DNA from: Phycisphaeraceae bacterium
Lineage (GTDB): Bacteria > Planctomycetota > Phycisphaerae > Phycisphaerales > Phycisphaeraceae
NCBI GenBank assembly: GCA_020851735.1
Contig: JADZCD010000052.1
Coordinates: 1-42,814, forward strand
Direction: 5' to 3'
DNA: 42,814 nt
Part shown: positions 1 through 8,089 of the stretch, one piece after another
Layout of the letters: the number at the start of each line of letters is the position of its first letter
Position numbering within the stretch: position 1 is the stretch's first letter
Made by a program: the position numbers and the translations under genes
Notes under the pieces: generated by a model
What the model saw: the letters and a program-made list of their open reading frames with translations, nothing else
Told to the model about the DNA's origin: nothing
Database searches by the model: none

Positions 1-6
1 CTCACA

Positions 7-28
7 GCCCCGGATGGAAATCCGGGGC
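7..28. repeat. short perfect hairpin, GGAA loop
   Basis: A perfect 9-bp stem (GCCCCGGAT / ATCCGGGGC) closes a GGAA tetraloop. It lies downstream of cysS in non-coding DNA and belongs to a family of look-alike hairpins with different stems found throughout the window. Confidence 0.7.
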
Positions 29-103
29 CGCTTCGATGCCTTCCAGGATCGTGGGTCAGCCCCCGGCTCTTCCGGGGGCGCCGGGGGGTACGTGTCTTAG
101 AAG

Positions 104-124
104 CCCACGGATTGAATCCGTGGG
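104..124. repeat. short perfect hairpin, TGA loop
   Basis: A perfect 9-bp stem (CCCACGGAT / ATCCGTGGG) with a 3-base loop. The architecture matches the hairpins at 7-28 and 152-171 but the stem sequence differs, so conservation is of shape rather than sequence. Confidence 0.7.
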
Positions 125-151
125 TTGTCTTGCTTGCCTTAGCTTCCTCAG

Positions 152-171
152 CCCCGCATGGAAATGCGGGG
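152..171. repeat. short perfect hairpin, GGAA loop
   Basis: An 8-bp stem (CCCCGCAT / ATGCGGGG) closes the same GGAA loop as the hairpin at 7-28. It is the third such hairpin within 170 bases and the closest to the end of cysS. There is no U-tract in the cysS direction, so it is not a typical intrinsic terminator. Confidence 0.7.
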
Positions 172-211
172 GCGGTTCAATCACTTCCGGGGGGGCACTT
201 GCGGGGGGAAA

Positions 212-1699
212 TCAGATCAGTTTGCGGTGGACGGTGGTGCCATCGCGGGTGGAGCGGACTTCGTAGCCGGCCTCGGAGAGTTCCTTGCGCAGGGCGTCGG
301 CGGCGGCGAAGTTTTTGTCCGCGCGGGCTTGATCGAGTTGACGGGCTTTCTCGGCTGCCTGTTCCTCGGACAACCCCGTGGCGGTCTCGACCGGCGCGGC
401 GTTCAATACGTCCAGCACCGAGTCGATGCGCTGGAGAATCGCCCGGGCCAAGGCGGGATCGGGTAGGGGCTGACCGAGCCAGGCGAACAAAACGCCCAAG
501 GCTCCGGCGATGTTCAAATCGTCCGCTAAGGCGGCGGAAAAATCAGCCAGCACCGGGTGAGTTAAGTCCACGGCCGGCGGAGCGGCGCTGGCGGGCACGG
601 CGGCTTTGAGTTTGGCGTCCAGTTCGCGCAGACGCTGGACGGCGCGGGCGGAATCCTCCAGGCCCTTGCGGGTGAAATTCAGGTTCGAGCGATAGTGGCC
701 CTTGAGCAGTTCATAGCGGATGACTTTGGGGTCGATGCCCTGGGCGAAAAGCTGGCGGGCGGTGAAGAAATTGCCCTTGCTCTTGGACATTTTTTCGCCC
801 TCGACCATCAGGAAGCGGGCGTGGAGCCAATAGCGGGCGAAGAAGGGCTTGCCGGTGGCGCCGCAGGACTGGGCGATTTCGCATTCGTGGTGCGGGAAGA
901 TGTTGTCCTCCCCGCCGGTGTGGATGTCGATCTGCTCGCGCCCCAGCACGGAGGCGGACATGGCGGAGCACTCGATGTGCCAGCCCGGATAGCCCTGGCC
1001 CCAAGGCGAATCCCAGCGCATCAGGTGGGTGGCGTCGGTTTTCCAGAGCAGGAAGTCAGCGGGGTGACGCTTCTGGGCCTGGTGTTCGTCGAGCACGCGC
1101 CCGCCGGCCCCGCCGCGGAGTTTGTCGAGGGTGTTGCCGCTTAACTGCCCGTAGGCGGGGAAGGATTCGACGCTGTAATACACCGTGCCGTCGGCGGCGC
1201 GGTAGGCGTGGCCGGTGTCCAAGAGGCGCTGGATCAGGGCCTGCATCTGGGGAATGTATTGCGTGGCCCGGGGACGCTGGCGGGCGTCGTCAAAGGCGAT
1301 CTTCAGGCCCAGCTGGCGGGCGTCTTCGAGGAAAACCTGGGCGTAATAGTCGGCAATCTGAAACGGATTGTTGGGGTCTTCCACCGGAGCCTGGCCGGAC
1401 TTTTTGGCTTCTTTTAAGCGCCGGGCAGCCAATTCCATTTTGTCTTCGCCGCCGCCGTCCGCCAGGGTGTCTTCGGTCATGTGGCCCACGTCGGTGATGT
1501 TCATCACCTGATGGACGGTATAGCCAGCCAGCTCCAGTGTGCGGCGGAGCAGGTCAGCGAACAGGAACGAGCGAAAATTGCCCAGGGTGGCGTAGTCGTA
1601 AACGGTCGGCCCGCAGTTGTAGACGTAGACATCCGGGGGCTGCAGGGCGGAGAAGGGTTCTAGGCGATGGGTCAGGGAGTTGTAGAAGCGGATGTCCAT
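212..1699 (-). CDS. cysS: cysteinyl-tRNA synthetase
   Basis: Class I aminoacyl-tRNA synthetase of 495 residues that charges tRNA-Cys in the cytosol. The N-terminus carries the CysRS zinc cysteine and signature ([12 protein letters not shown]29). Further zinc-site elements are HIECS (C244) and HHECE (270-274). The KMSKS loop is intact at 303-307 ([10 protein letters not shown]). The HIGH motif is unusual: it reads TLGN at 38-41, so the first histidine is threonine, as in TrpRS enzymes with TIGN. The C-terminal helical anticodon-binding part is complete and the length is normal. The start is an ATG. It is the last gene of a minus-strand run ybeY, CBS protein, cysS; 176 bases of repeat-rich DNA separate it from the CBS gene. 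Assignment is secure; the effect of the HIGH variant is unknown. Confidence 0.96.
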   Translation of the reverse strand: MDIRFYNSLTHRLEPFSALQPPDVYVYNCGPTVYDYATLGNFRSFLFADLLRRTLELAGYTVHQVMNITDVGHMTEDTLADGGGEDKMELAARRLKEAKKSGQAPVEDPNNPFQIADYYAQVFLEDARQLGLKIAFDDARQRPRATQYIPQMQALIQRLLDTGHAYRAADGTVYYSVESFPAYGQLSGNTLDKLRGGAGGRVLDEHQAQKRHPADFLLWKTDATHLMRWDSPWGQGYPGWHIECSAMSASVLGREQIDIHTGGEDNIFPHHECEIAQSCGATGKPFFARYWLHARFLMVEGEKMSKSKGNFFTARQLFAQGIDPKVIRYELLKGHYRSNLNFTRKGLEDSARAVQRLRELDAKLKAAVPASAAPPAVDLTHPVLADFSAALADDLNIAGALGVLFAWLGQPLPDPALARAILQRIDSVLDVLNAAPVETATGLSEEQAAEKARQLDQARADKNFAAADALRKELSEAGYEVRSTRDGTTVHRKLI

Positions 1700-1788
1700 G
1701 GGCTTACTTTACTCAATCGGCGGACGCGGCTGGGGGTGTTGTTTCGGGTTTCGGGTTTTGGGTTCCGGGGGCCGGGGGGGCGGGAGGA

Positions 1789-1820
1789 GCACACAGCACG
1801 CTGCGCGATGCTGTGTGGCA
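1789..1820. repeat. inverted repeat GCACACAGCA...TGCTGTGTGGC
   Basis: A 10-base arm GCACACAGCA pairs with TGCTGTGTG(G)C across a GC-rich 10-base loop. The same arms recur at 10106-10147 with a different loop, so this is a dispersed palindromic element. It lies between cysS and the CBS gene. Confidence 0.65.
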
Positions 1821-1832
1821 CCCACGTTTCCC

Positions 1833-1875
1833 GGGGGTTCCGGGGGTTCCGGGGGTTCCGGGGGTTCCGGGGGGG
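1833..1875. repeat. tandem 9-mer GGGGGTTCC, G-quadruplex candidate
   Basis: Five runs of at least five G (1833-1837, 1842-1846, 1851-1855, 1860-1864, 1869-1875) are spaced by TTCC, giving an exact 9-base period. Four G-runs with 4-base loops meet the usual sequence pattern for an intramolecular G-quadruplex on the plus strand. The array abuts the stop codon of the CBS gene (1876-1878), so the minus-strand transcript would carry the C-rich strand. Confidence 0.8.
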
Positions 1876-3336
1876 TTATTGGTTGGAGCGGGGTGGGGAA
1901 TTGGTTTCCTGGTCTGGGGGGGCAGCGTCCTGCGTGGGTTGATGATCTTGATACGCCTCGAGAATTTCCAGGCGGATACGATTGATTTTGGTGCGGCCGG
2001 CCTCCACGACGATCAGGCGGACGTTGTCGAGTTCGACGGTTTCGCCGGTGTCGGGAATGCGGCCTAAGGTGGAGAAAATCAGCCCGCCGAGGGTGTCGTA
2101 GTCTTCGTCTTCGGGCAGGTGCAGGTCCAGGGCGCGGTTGACGTCGTCCACGTGCAGGCGGGCGTCGACCTCGACGGTGTGTGCGTCGAGCCGATGTATC
2201 TCCGGGCCCTGTTCGGTGGGCTCGTATTCGTCCTGAATTTCGCCGACGAGTTCCTCGAGGATGTCCTCGATGGAAACCAGGCCCGCGGTTCCGCCGTATT
2301 CGTCGACGACGATGGCGACGTGGACCTTGCGGGACTTGAACTCGGCCAGCAGCTGCTGGACGGGCTTGTTTTCGGGGACGATCAGGGCTTCGCGGAGGAC
2401 CTGGCGGACGTCAAAGGGCGGCAGGGAGTTGTCGGACCCGACGTAGTGGATCAGGTCCTTGGCGTAGAGCATGCCGGCGATGTCGTCCAGGCTCTGGCGA
2501 TAGAGCGGATAGCGGCTGAACCCGGTCTCCAAAATGAGCGCGCGGATCTGTGCCAGGGAGGACTCCAATTCGATGCCGACCATGTCGGTGCGGGGAGTCA
2601 TGATCTGTCCGGCAGTGGTGGAGCGAAACTCAAAGACAGCCTCGATCATCTGCTTCTGCTGGGAATCGACGCGTCCGCTTTCCTGGTGTTCCTCGACGAC
2701 CGAGAGCACTTCGTCGGTCAGCTGGGCGGCAGCGCGTTCGTGGTCCACCTGCACCCCGGTTAAACGGCGGACCAGGGGGTCGAACAGGTGCAGGGCCCGA
2801 ACCATGGGCATGAAGATAGTGGCACAAAGGCTGAGCACTCCCCAGGAGCGGGCGAGGACCGCCTCGGGGTGGTAGTGGGCCATGCTGCTGGGAATCGCCA
2901 CGCCGAACACGCTGACCAGGGCCCCGGCCAGGATGAACCCGGCCAGATACATCGCCCGGGGCATGGGCACGGCCACGGAGGTGTAGATGCGGTAGCGGTT
3001 CTCTAGGTAAAGCAGCACGCAAAGCAGAACCGTCAGATTCAAGGTGGTGCGAAAGGTGGCCGTCAGCAGGTGCAGGCCCGGCAGGCGATCCTGCAGATCG
3101 GCCAGCCGATGGGCGTGGCCTCGATCCTGGAGCAGATCCAGCAGCTGGGAGCGGCTGAACCACTTGAGGGAGAGGTTGCAGGTGGCGAAGAAGCAACTGC
3201 CCAGGCAGGCGGCGAGAGTGAGCCAGATCAGGGGATCGTTCACGATCCAGGTTCCACTAGCCCCGGCTGGGTAGGGAGAGCCAGCGAAAATTCCGCGTGA
3301 TGCCGGGGCCATGACGCGGGCATCGCTTTTTAACAT
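1876..3336 (-). CDS. CNNM/CorC-type CBS-domain membrane protein (HlyC/CorC family)
   Basis: Predicted inner-membrane protein of 486 residues. An N-terminal DUF21 (CNNM) region has four hydrophobic segments at about 34-56, 96-112, 127-149 and 161-183. A tandem CBS pair follows at about 244-300 (beginning GQIMTPRTDMVGIE) and 310-366 (VHVAIVVDEYGGTAGLVSIEDILEE split across the pair's end). A C-terminal CorC/HlyC domain lies at about 380-460 (YDTLGGLIFSTLGRIP). Family members are implicated in magnesium or cobalt efflux; the substrate here is unknown. The frame stays open further upstream over ybeY, but the ATG chosen overlaps the ybeY stop codon, indicating translational coupling. An ATG at 3312 and a GTG at 3243 are alternative starts. 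ybeY next to corC is a common bacterial arrangement. Confidence 0.9.
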   Translation of the reverse strand: MLKSDARVMAPASRGIFAGSPYPAGASGTWIVNDPLIWLTLAACLGSCFFATCNLSLKWFSRSQLLDLLQDRGHAHRLADLQDRLPGLHLLTATFRTTLNLTVLLCVLLYLENRYRIYTSVAVPMPRAMYLAGFILAGALVSVFGVAIPSSMAHYHPEAVLARSWGVLSLCATIFMPMVRALHLFDPLVRRLTGVQVDHERAAAQLTDEVLSVVEEHQESGRVDSQQKQMIEAVFEFRSTTAGQIMTPRTDMVGIELESSLAQIRALILETGFSRYPLYRQSLDDIAGMLYAKDLIHYVGSDNSLPPFDVRQVLREALIVPENKPVQQLLAEFKSRKVHVAIVVDEYGGTAGLVSIEDILEELVGEIQDEYEPTEQGPEIHRLDAHTVEVDARLHVDDVNRALDLHLPEDEDYDTLGGLIFSTLGRIPDTGETVELDNVRLIVVEAGRTKINRIRLEILEAYQDHQPTQDAAPPDQETNSPPRSNQ

Positions 3337-3917
3337 TGCCGGCTGCCGGCATAGACCGGGGGGAATCCGGCGGCGATCAGCAATTCGTCCTCGCGGCGGT
3401 GCATGGCGGCGGCGGCGGCGGGGTCGTGATCGTCGTGCCCGCAGCAGTGCAGCAGGCCATGCACGGCATAGAGCAGCAGTTCCAGTTGCACGGGAACCTG
3501 GCGGACGGCGGCCTGGCGGGCGGCTTCGTCGAGGCACAGCACCAGTTCCACGTCGATGGGTTGCGCCGCGTCGTCGCGAAGGTCAAAGGTGAGCACGTCG
3601 GTGGTGGAGTCGTCCTGCAGGAAGCGTTGGTGAAGGTCGGACATCATCCGGTCATCGACGATCACCAGGCTGACCGAGGCCTCGGGCAGCGCGGCGGCGC
3701 GGAGGATTTTGGCCAAGGATTCCTTGAGCCAGGAGTCCAGGGAAGGTTCGGGGAGCTTGACGTGCAGGGCTAATTCAATGTGATAGGCGGCCGAATCCAG
3801 AGCACGGCTGACCGGCGGGGGAAACGAGCGGGAATCGACGGGGCGCTTGGTAATAAGGTTCACCGTGCCGACGTAAGGTGGCAAGCGGAATGCCGCCACG
3901 GGGTTCGAGCCAACCAA
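3330..3917 (-). CDS. ybeY: endoribonuclease YbeY (rRNA maturation factor)
   Basis: Metal-dependent endoribonuclease family involved in 16S rRNA 3' maturation and ribosome quality control. The signature runs from about 153 to 165 (HGLLHCCGHDDHD). The first two metal histidines are H153 and H157; the position of the third is aspartate in the strict spacing, with a histidine one residue later, a variant of the usual HGxLHLxGYDH. The preceding DVLTFDLRDD segment (107-116) is also typical. The 195-residue frame is longer than the usual 150-170 because it opens at a TTG; a GTG at 3863 would give 177 residues, and neither start has a clear ribosome binding site. The stop overlaps the start of the CBS gene. 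Confidence 0.9.
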   Translation of the reverse strand: MVGSNPVAAFRLPPYVGTVNLITKRPVDSRSFPPPVSRALDSAAYHIELALHVKLPEPSLDSWLKESLAKILRAAALPEASVSLVIVDDRMMSDLHQRFLQDDSTTDVLTFDLRDDAAQPIDVELVLCLDEAARQAAVRQVPVQLELLLYAVHGLLHCCGHDDHDPAAAAAMHRREDELLIAAGFPPVYAGSRQC

Positions 3918-4035
3918 GGGACGGGTTTAAGTGTATCGGGAAACAGAAGATGGGCCAAGGGAGAGGAGAAAGGTGCCTGGGGCTATGGTCACAACCGGTT
4001 ATGGGGCAGCGAATTGAGATTGAAGAGACTAACCG

Positions 4036-4051
4036 GCGGGCTTCCGCCCGC
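4036..4051. repeat. short hairpin GCGGGC-TTCC-GCCCGC
   Basis: A perfect 6-bp stem with a TTCC loop in the 292-base gap between ybeY and the RsbW-type kinase. No gene or convincing promoter was seen elsewhere in 3918-4209. Confidence 0.5.
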
Positions 4052-4209
4052 GGCTATTTCTATGGGGAATGGGATCGTTTTTTGCCAATTCCAATGGGAT
4101 TGTTTGCCGGCAATTCCAGAAGGCGCGGTTCCGCGAACCGCTGCTAAACGTTTTGATCCCAACCCTTAACCTGCAACCACACCCGGGGCTTGGGCAGGGG
4201 CGACGCGGC

Positions 4210-4644
4210 TTATTTGCGGGACTGGGGGCGAGGGCAATCGCGGAATTTGACCATGGTGATACAGCGGCCGCCCTGGGAATAGCGGACCCGGCTCATGTAG
4301 CGGCGGATGAGCATGACGCCGCGCCCGCTGGGGCGGACGAGGTTTTCGGCGCGGGTGGGGTCGGGGACGACCGAGGGTTTAAAGCCGGCGCCTTCGTCCA
4401 TGACGGAGATGCGGGCGGCCTGGTCGTCGAGCTGGAAGCGGATGGTGACGTGCTTGGTGGGGTCGTTGCGGTTGCCGTGGCGGATGGCGTTGCAGCAGGC
4501 TTCGTCCAGAGCCAGGCGGATGGCAAAGAGGGCCTCTTCGCAGAACCCGGCGTCCTTGGAAAGGCGCAGAATCTCCTGCTGAACGGGGTAGACCGCTTCA
4601 GGGCGGCTGACGACGACGTAGGAGTGATCCACCGACCCAGCCAT
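4210..4644 (-). CDS. RsbW/SpoIIAB-type anti-sigma-factor serine kinase
   Basis: A stand-alone GHKL ATPase domain of 144 residues, the size of RsbW/SpoIIAB anti-sigma kinases. The N box is at 47-58 (DEACCNAIRHGN), the G1 box at 83-88 (DEGAGF) and the G2 box at 107-113 (GRGVMLI). There are no membrane segments, so it is cytosolic. The start is an ATG with a GGAGG about 11 bases upstream. It lies 48 bases downstream of the STAS gene in the same direction. Known pairs of this type sequester a sigma factor or another effector and phosphorylate the STAS partner. The sigma factor and the PP2C phosphatase that would complete the switch are not in the window. Confidence 0.88.
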   Translation of the reverse strand: MAGSVDHSYVVVSRPEAVYPVQQEILRLSKDAGFCEEALFAIRLALDEACCNAIRHGNRNDPTKHVTIRFQLDDQAARISVMDEGAGFKPSVVPDPTRAENLVRPSGRGVMLIRRYMSRVRYSQGGRCITMVKFRDCPRPQSRK

Positions 4645-4692
4645 TGAAGCAAAAACCTCCGGCCGGCACGACGGGGGGGAAGGAGGGAAGCC

Positions 4693-5052
4693 TTAGGCGA
4701 AACTGGCCAGCGCCTGTTCCTGATTTTCGTGAATCTGGAACAGTTTGTTGAGCTTGGTGATGGCGAACACTTCGTAAATCTGGGCGTCGATGTTGGATAA
4801 ACGCAGTTGGCCGCCTTTTTTGCGGATGCGGTTGCTGATGTTGATCAAAGCGCCCAAGGCGGCGGAGGATAGATGATCGACGCCTTTGAAGTTGATCAGG
4901 ACTTTGGGATTGTTGGATTGCTCAATGATCTGGGCGATTTCGTCGCCGATGTGCTGAATGATGGATTCTTCGAGGATATTGCGGTCGAGAAAGCCAATGC
5001 AGGTGATCTCGCCGTCGTGATCCACCATCAAGCGGGAATCCTTGCTGGTCAT
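4693..5052 (-). CDS. STAS-domain anti-anti-sigma factor
   Basis: A single STAS domain of 119 residues (SpoIIAA/RsbV type), the expected antagonist of the kinase encoded next. The phosphorylatable region is VDHLSSAALGALI (58-70), with S62 or S63 where SpoIIAA has its regulatory serine. The frame extends upstream to 5121, but the ATG at 5052 is preferred because a GGAG lies 8 bases before it and the protein then begins directly at the domain (MTSKDSRLMVDHDGEITCIG). The order antagonist then kinase matches known spoIIA and rsb operons. A candidate sigma-28-type promoter lies at 5165-5191. Confidence 0.88.
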   Translation of the reverse strand: MTSKDSRLMVDHDGEITCIGFLDRNILEESIIQHIGDEIAQIIEQSNNPKVLINFKGVDHLSSAALGALINISNRIRKKGGQLRLSNIDAQIYEVFAITKLNKLFQIHENQEQALASFA

Positions 5053-5361
5053 CGAACCGGCTCCAGGAGGTACGGACTTTGGCACTTTAGAGGCCCCAAA
5101 GGGGGGTGTCAAACCACCCAAGTGACTGATGGAAAGAGAGTTTTATTCACTGTAGTCCGTATCTTTATCGGCTATTCCCGGGCGGACCTTACCGGGGGCT
5201 GGGGGGGGATTTTCGTTATCGCCACCTGGACGGCGGCCGCGGCGCCGGGCGGGAGAGCGCGGAGTGCGCGGGGGGGAACGACGGGCGGCGAGCAAGATTC
5301 AGCGATACGATAAGAATCCAGCGACGGACGGGGGCGTCCGCGCCTGGGAGTAAACGAGCCT
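5053..5361. other. divergent intergenic region between STAS gene and sulfatase
   Basis: 309 bases without a gene. It holds the candidate sigma-28-type site at 5165-5191 reading toward the STAS gene, a GC-rich stretch, and a short hairpin at 5325-5340 (CGGACG-GGGG-CGTCCG) just upstream of the sulfatase. Confidence 0.6.
5165..5191 (-). promoter_or_regulatory. candidate sigma-28 (FliA-type) promoter
   Basis: Read on the minus strand: TAAG, 15 bases, GCCGATAA. This matches the FliA consensus TAAA-N15-GCCGATAA except for one base in the -35. It lies about 115 bases upstream of the STAS start. The match is by eye and function is not shown. Confidence 0.4.
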
Positions 5362-6852
5362 ATGAAAGTCATCATGCTGATGTTTGATTCGCTCAACCGG
5401 CACATGCTGCCGTGCTACGGGTGCGACTGGACGAAGGCGCCCAACTTCGCGCGGCTGGCGCAGCGGACGGTGACGTTTGACCGCAGCTATGTGTGCTCGA
5501 TGCCGTGCATGCCGGCGCGGCGGGACTTGCACACAGGGCGGCCGAACTTTCTGCATCGCAGCTGGGGACCGCTGGAGCCGTTCGATGATTCGGTGCCGCA
5601 GATGCTCAAGGCCAACGGCGTGTACACGCACCTGGCGACGGACCACTACCACTACTTTGAGGACGGGGGAAGCACGTATCACAACCGGTATTCGACGTGG
5701 GAGTTCTTTCGGGGCCAGGAGGGGGACCCGTGGATCGGGCAGGTGAAGAACCCGGAGATTCCCGAAACGGTGGCGGGCGATTTCCGCAAGGGGGCGGTGC
5801 GGTGGCGGCAGGACTGGATCAACCGGCAGTTCATGGGCAAAGAGGAATTGCAGCCGCAGCCGCAGACGGTGGGAGCGGGGCTGGAATTCATCCGGCGGAA
5901 TCGGGATCAGGATCGGTGGTTTTTGCAGATGGAGACTTTTGATCCGCATGAGCCGTTCTTCACGCAGCAGCATTACAAGGATCTGTATCCGCACGCCTAC
6001 GAGGGGCCGCACTTTGACTGGCCGCCCTATCGCGCGGTGCAGGAGAGCAGGGAGCAGGTCGAGCACTGCAAGCTGGAATATGCGGCGCTTTTGAGCATGT
6101 GCGACGCGCATCTGGGGAAGGTGCTGGATCTGATGGATGAGCTGAAGATGTGGGACGACACGATGCTGATCGTGTGGACGGACCACGGCTTCATGCTCGG
6201 GGAGCACGAGTGCTGGGCGAAGTGCTGGCAGCCGTTTTATGAGGAAATCGCGCACACGCCGTTTTTCGTCTGGGACCCGCGTTGCCGGGCGCAAGGGCAG
6301 CGGCGGCAGAGCCTGGTGCAGCCGTCGATCGACCTGGGCCCGACGCTGCTGGAGTTTTTCGGATTGGAGCCGACGGCGCACATGACCGGGCGGGCGTTGG
6401 GGGCGACGATCGCGGGCGACCGCCCGGTGCGGGAGGCGGCGCTATTCGGGATTCACGGCGGGCAGGTGAACGTGACGGACGGGCGCTATGTCTACATGCG
6501 TGGGCCGGCGGGGGAGACCAACAGCCCGCTGAACCAGTACACGCTGATGCCGGCGCACATGTACAACCTGTTTTCGCCGGGCGAACTGAGCCAGACAACG
6601 CTTTGCGATGATTTTTCCTTTGCCAAGGGCAGCCGGCTGATGAAGATACCCCAGCGGAATCCCGCCCTGGTGCGGCAGCGCGGGGAGTCGCTGGCGACGC
6701 GGCTGTTTGATCTGCAGGTTGATCCCCAGCAGCGCCAGGCCATCGCGAATCCGCAGGTCGAAGCGCGGATGATTGAGTTGATGGCCAGCGTGATGAAGGG
6801 GTGCGAGGCGCCGGCGGAGCAATATGAGAGGTTGGGAATCCGGGCGGGTTAA
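5362..6852 (+). CDS. type I sulfatase (formylglycine-dependent, alkaline-phosphatase fold)
   Basis: Sulfatase of 496 residues predicted to hydrolyse sulfate esters. The formylglycine motif C-x-P-x-R is present as CMPAR at 49-53, the cysteine type. The first metal aspartate is D9 (MFDSLNRHML), and TDH at 273-275 in VWTDHGFMLGEH is the C-terminal metal-site element. The C-terminal region RLFDLQVDPQQRQAIANP is typical of the family. The protein starts directly at the first strand of the catalytic core, so there is no signal peptide and it is probably cytoplasmic, unlike many planctomycete sulfatases. Activation would need a formylglycine-generating enzyme, which is not in this window. ATG start with GGGAG about 12 bases upstream. 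The substrate cannot be told from sequence. Confidence 0.93.
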   Translation: MKVIMLMFDSLNRHMLPCYGCDWTKAPNFARLAQRTVTFDRSYVCSMPCMPARRDLHTGRPNFLHRSWGPLEPFDDSVPQMLKANGVYTHLATDHYHYFEDGGSTYHNRYSTWEFFRGQEGDPWIGQVKNPEIPETVAGDFRKGAVRWRQDWINRQFMGKEELQPQPQTVGAGLEFIRRNRDQDRWFLQMETFDPHEPFFTQQHYKDLYPHAYEGPHFDWPPYRAVQESREQVEHCKLEYAALLSMCDAHLGKVLDLMDELKMWDDTMLIVWTDHGFMLGEHECWAKCWQPFYEEIAHTPFFVWDPRCRAQGQRRQSLVQPSIDLGPTLLEFFGLEPTAHMTGRALGATIAGDRPVREAALFGIHGGQVNVTDGRYVYMRGPAGETNSPLNQYTLMPAHMYNLFSPGELSQTTLCDDFSFAKGSRLMKIPQRNPALVRQRGESLATRLFDLQVDPQQRQAIANPQVEARMIELMASVMKGCEAPAEQYERLGIRAG

Positions 6853-6880
6853 GAGCATGAGGGATGGGGGGCGATCAGAA

Positions 6881-6912
6881 CCGGACCTTCGCGGCGGACC
6901 GCTCAGGTCCGG
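6881..6912. repeat. hairpin downstream of the sulfatase
   Basis: An 8-bp stem (CCGGACCT / AGGTCCGG) around a 16-base GC-rich loop, 28 bases after the sulfatase stop. It is followed by only a short T-run, so termination is possible but weak. A second short stem (GACGAA / TTCGTC) lies at 6933-6951. Confidence 0.5.
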
Positions 6913-7048
6913 CTTTGATATCAAGTTGCGGAGACGAAATTTAAATTCGTCGAGGGAAGCAGAGAATCCGGCCGGGCGGGCGGGGACGTGGCGAGCAAGG
7001 CTGGAAGAGGTAAAATGGAACCCCTCCCGAACAGGAAAGCTGCGGCCG

Positions 7049-8059
7049 ATGAACAAGATCAAGAATCCGTACAATTTGGCGTTGGCGCTGACGGTGGTGT
7101 TGTGCGTGCTGATCGTGGGGTATCACTTTTTATTTTTCCGTGACGCCATCCCCACGACAGGACAGGCTTTAACGCGCACGGATCAGAGTCTGCCGGCCAG
7201 TAACACGTTGGGGGGTACTTCCGGGGGTGCTTCCGGGGGCGGGGGTACTGCTTCCGCAGGTGCCACTTCCGGGGGGGGTGAGACCACCACGTTAGGCAGT
7301 CCGGCGGCGCGGCCGAGCTTGCGGACGGACGGGGCGGAGCCGGTGCGGACGTGGTCCACGGGCGTGGCGACGGGCACGGGCGGGGGCGTACAAAGCCCGG
7401 CTATTGGCGGCACGGCGGGGACGGGTCAGGCGGGCGCGGGCGAAGCCACGGCGTACAACCGCGGGCCGGGGTCGGCCATCGGAAGCAGCGGCAGCGGCGT
7501 GGGCAGGCCGGTGTCGGGCGTCAGCGTGCCGGCCACGCAACCGGGCATGGGTGCCTCGGCTGGAAGCGTGTCGGTGCGGCCGGCGGCGGACACGGCTCCG
7601 CGCCAGCGCACTTACACGATCAGGAAGGGCGATACGTTTTCGTCGATTTCCGTGGCTTTATACAAGACCAAACGCTATACGGATGAAATCGCGCAGGCCA
7701 ATCCGTTTGTGGACCCGGTGAAGCTGAAGATCGGGCAGGTGATTCGTCTGCCGGACATCGCGACCAACAGTCCCAAGGCGACGGTGAGCGCGATGAGTAC
7801 GGCAGCGGTTTCGTTGCCGGCTGGTCCGCCGGTGGCGGCGCAACCGACGGCACCCGGGACGGGGGGTAGCGCCGCCGGGGGGGTGCACGTGGTCAAGTCC
7901 AGCGAGACGCTTTGGGCGATCGCGGCGCAGCATTACGGCAACGGCGGATTGTGGCGGACGATTTACCAGGCCAACAAGAGCACCATCGGGTCCAAGCCCG
8001 ATCGCGTGAAAGCGGGCATGAAGTTGGTGATTCCGCCGGCGCCCGCGGGCAAGAAGTAA
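7049..8059 (+). CDS. membrane-anchored protein with two LysM domains
   Basis: 336 residues: a short cytoplasmic N-terminus, one membrane segment at about 9-30, a long Gly/Ser/Thr/Pro-rich linker (about 40-185), LysM 1 at about 187-236 (YTIRKGDTFSSISVALY ... IGQVIRLP) and LysM 2 at about 278-329 (HVVKSSETLWAIAAQHYG ... KLVIPP). LysM domains bind N-acetylglucosamine-containing glycans such as peptidoglycan, so the likely role is tethering the envelope to the wall; no enzymatic domain is visible. The start is the ATG with AGGAAAG about 10 bases upstream; the frame is open earlier but that part has no protein character. Part of the linker (codons at 7200-7280) is made of the dispersed CTTCCGGGGG repeat. 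Confidence 0.88.
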   Translation: MNKIKNPYNLALALTVVLCVLIVGYHFLFFRDAIPTTGQALTRTDQSLPASNTLGGTSGGASGGGGTASAGATSGGGETTTLGSPAARPSLRTDGAEPVRTWSTGVATGTGGGVQSPAIGGTAGTGQAGAGEATAYNRGPGSAIGSSGSGVGRPVSGVSVPATQPGMGASAGSVSVRPAADTAPRQRTYTIRKGDTFSSISVALYKTKRYTDEIAQANPFVDPVKLKIGQVIRLPDIATNSPKATVSAMSTAAVSLPAGPPVAAQPTAPGTGGSAAGGVHVVKSSETLWAIAAQHYGNGGLWRTIYQANKSTIGSKPDRVKAGMKLVIPPAPAGKK

Positions 8060-8089
8060 AAGCAGCCTGCATCATCATCGAGGGAGAGC

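Noticed and set aside
3861..3915. Possible tRNA because of GGGGTTCGAGCC
   Set aside because: The flanking bases do not form a T stem or an acceptor stem; it lies inside the N-terminal part of ybeY.
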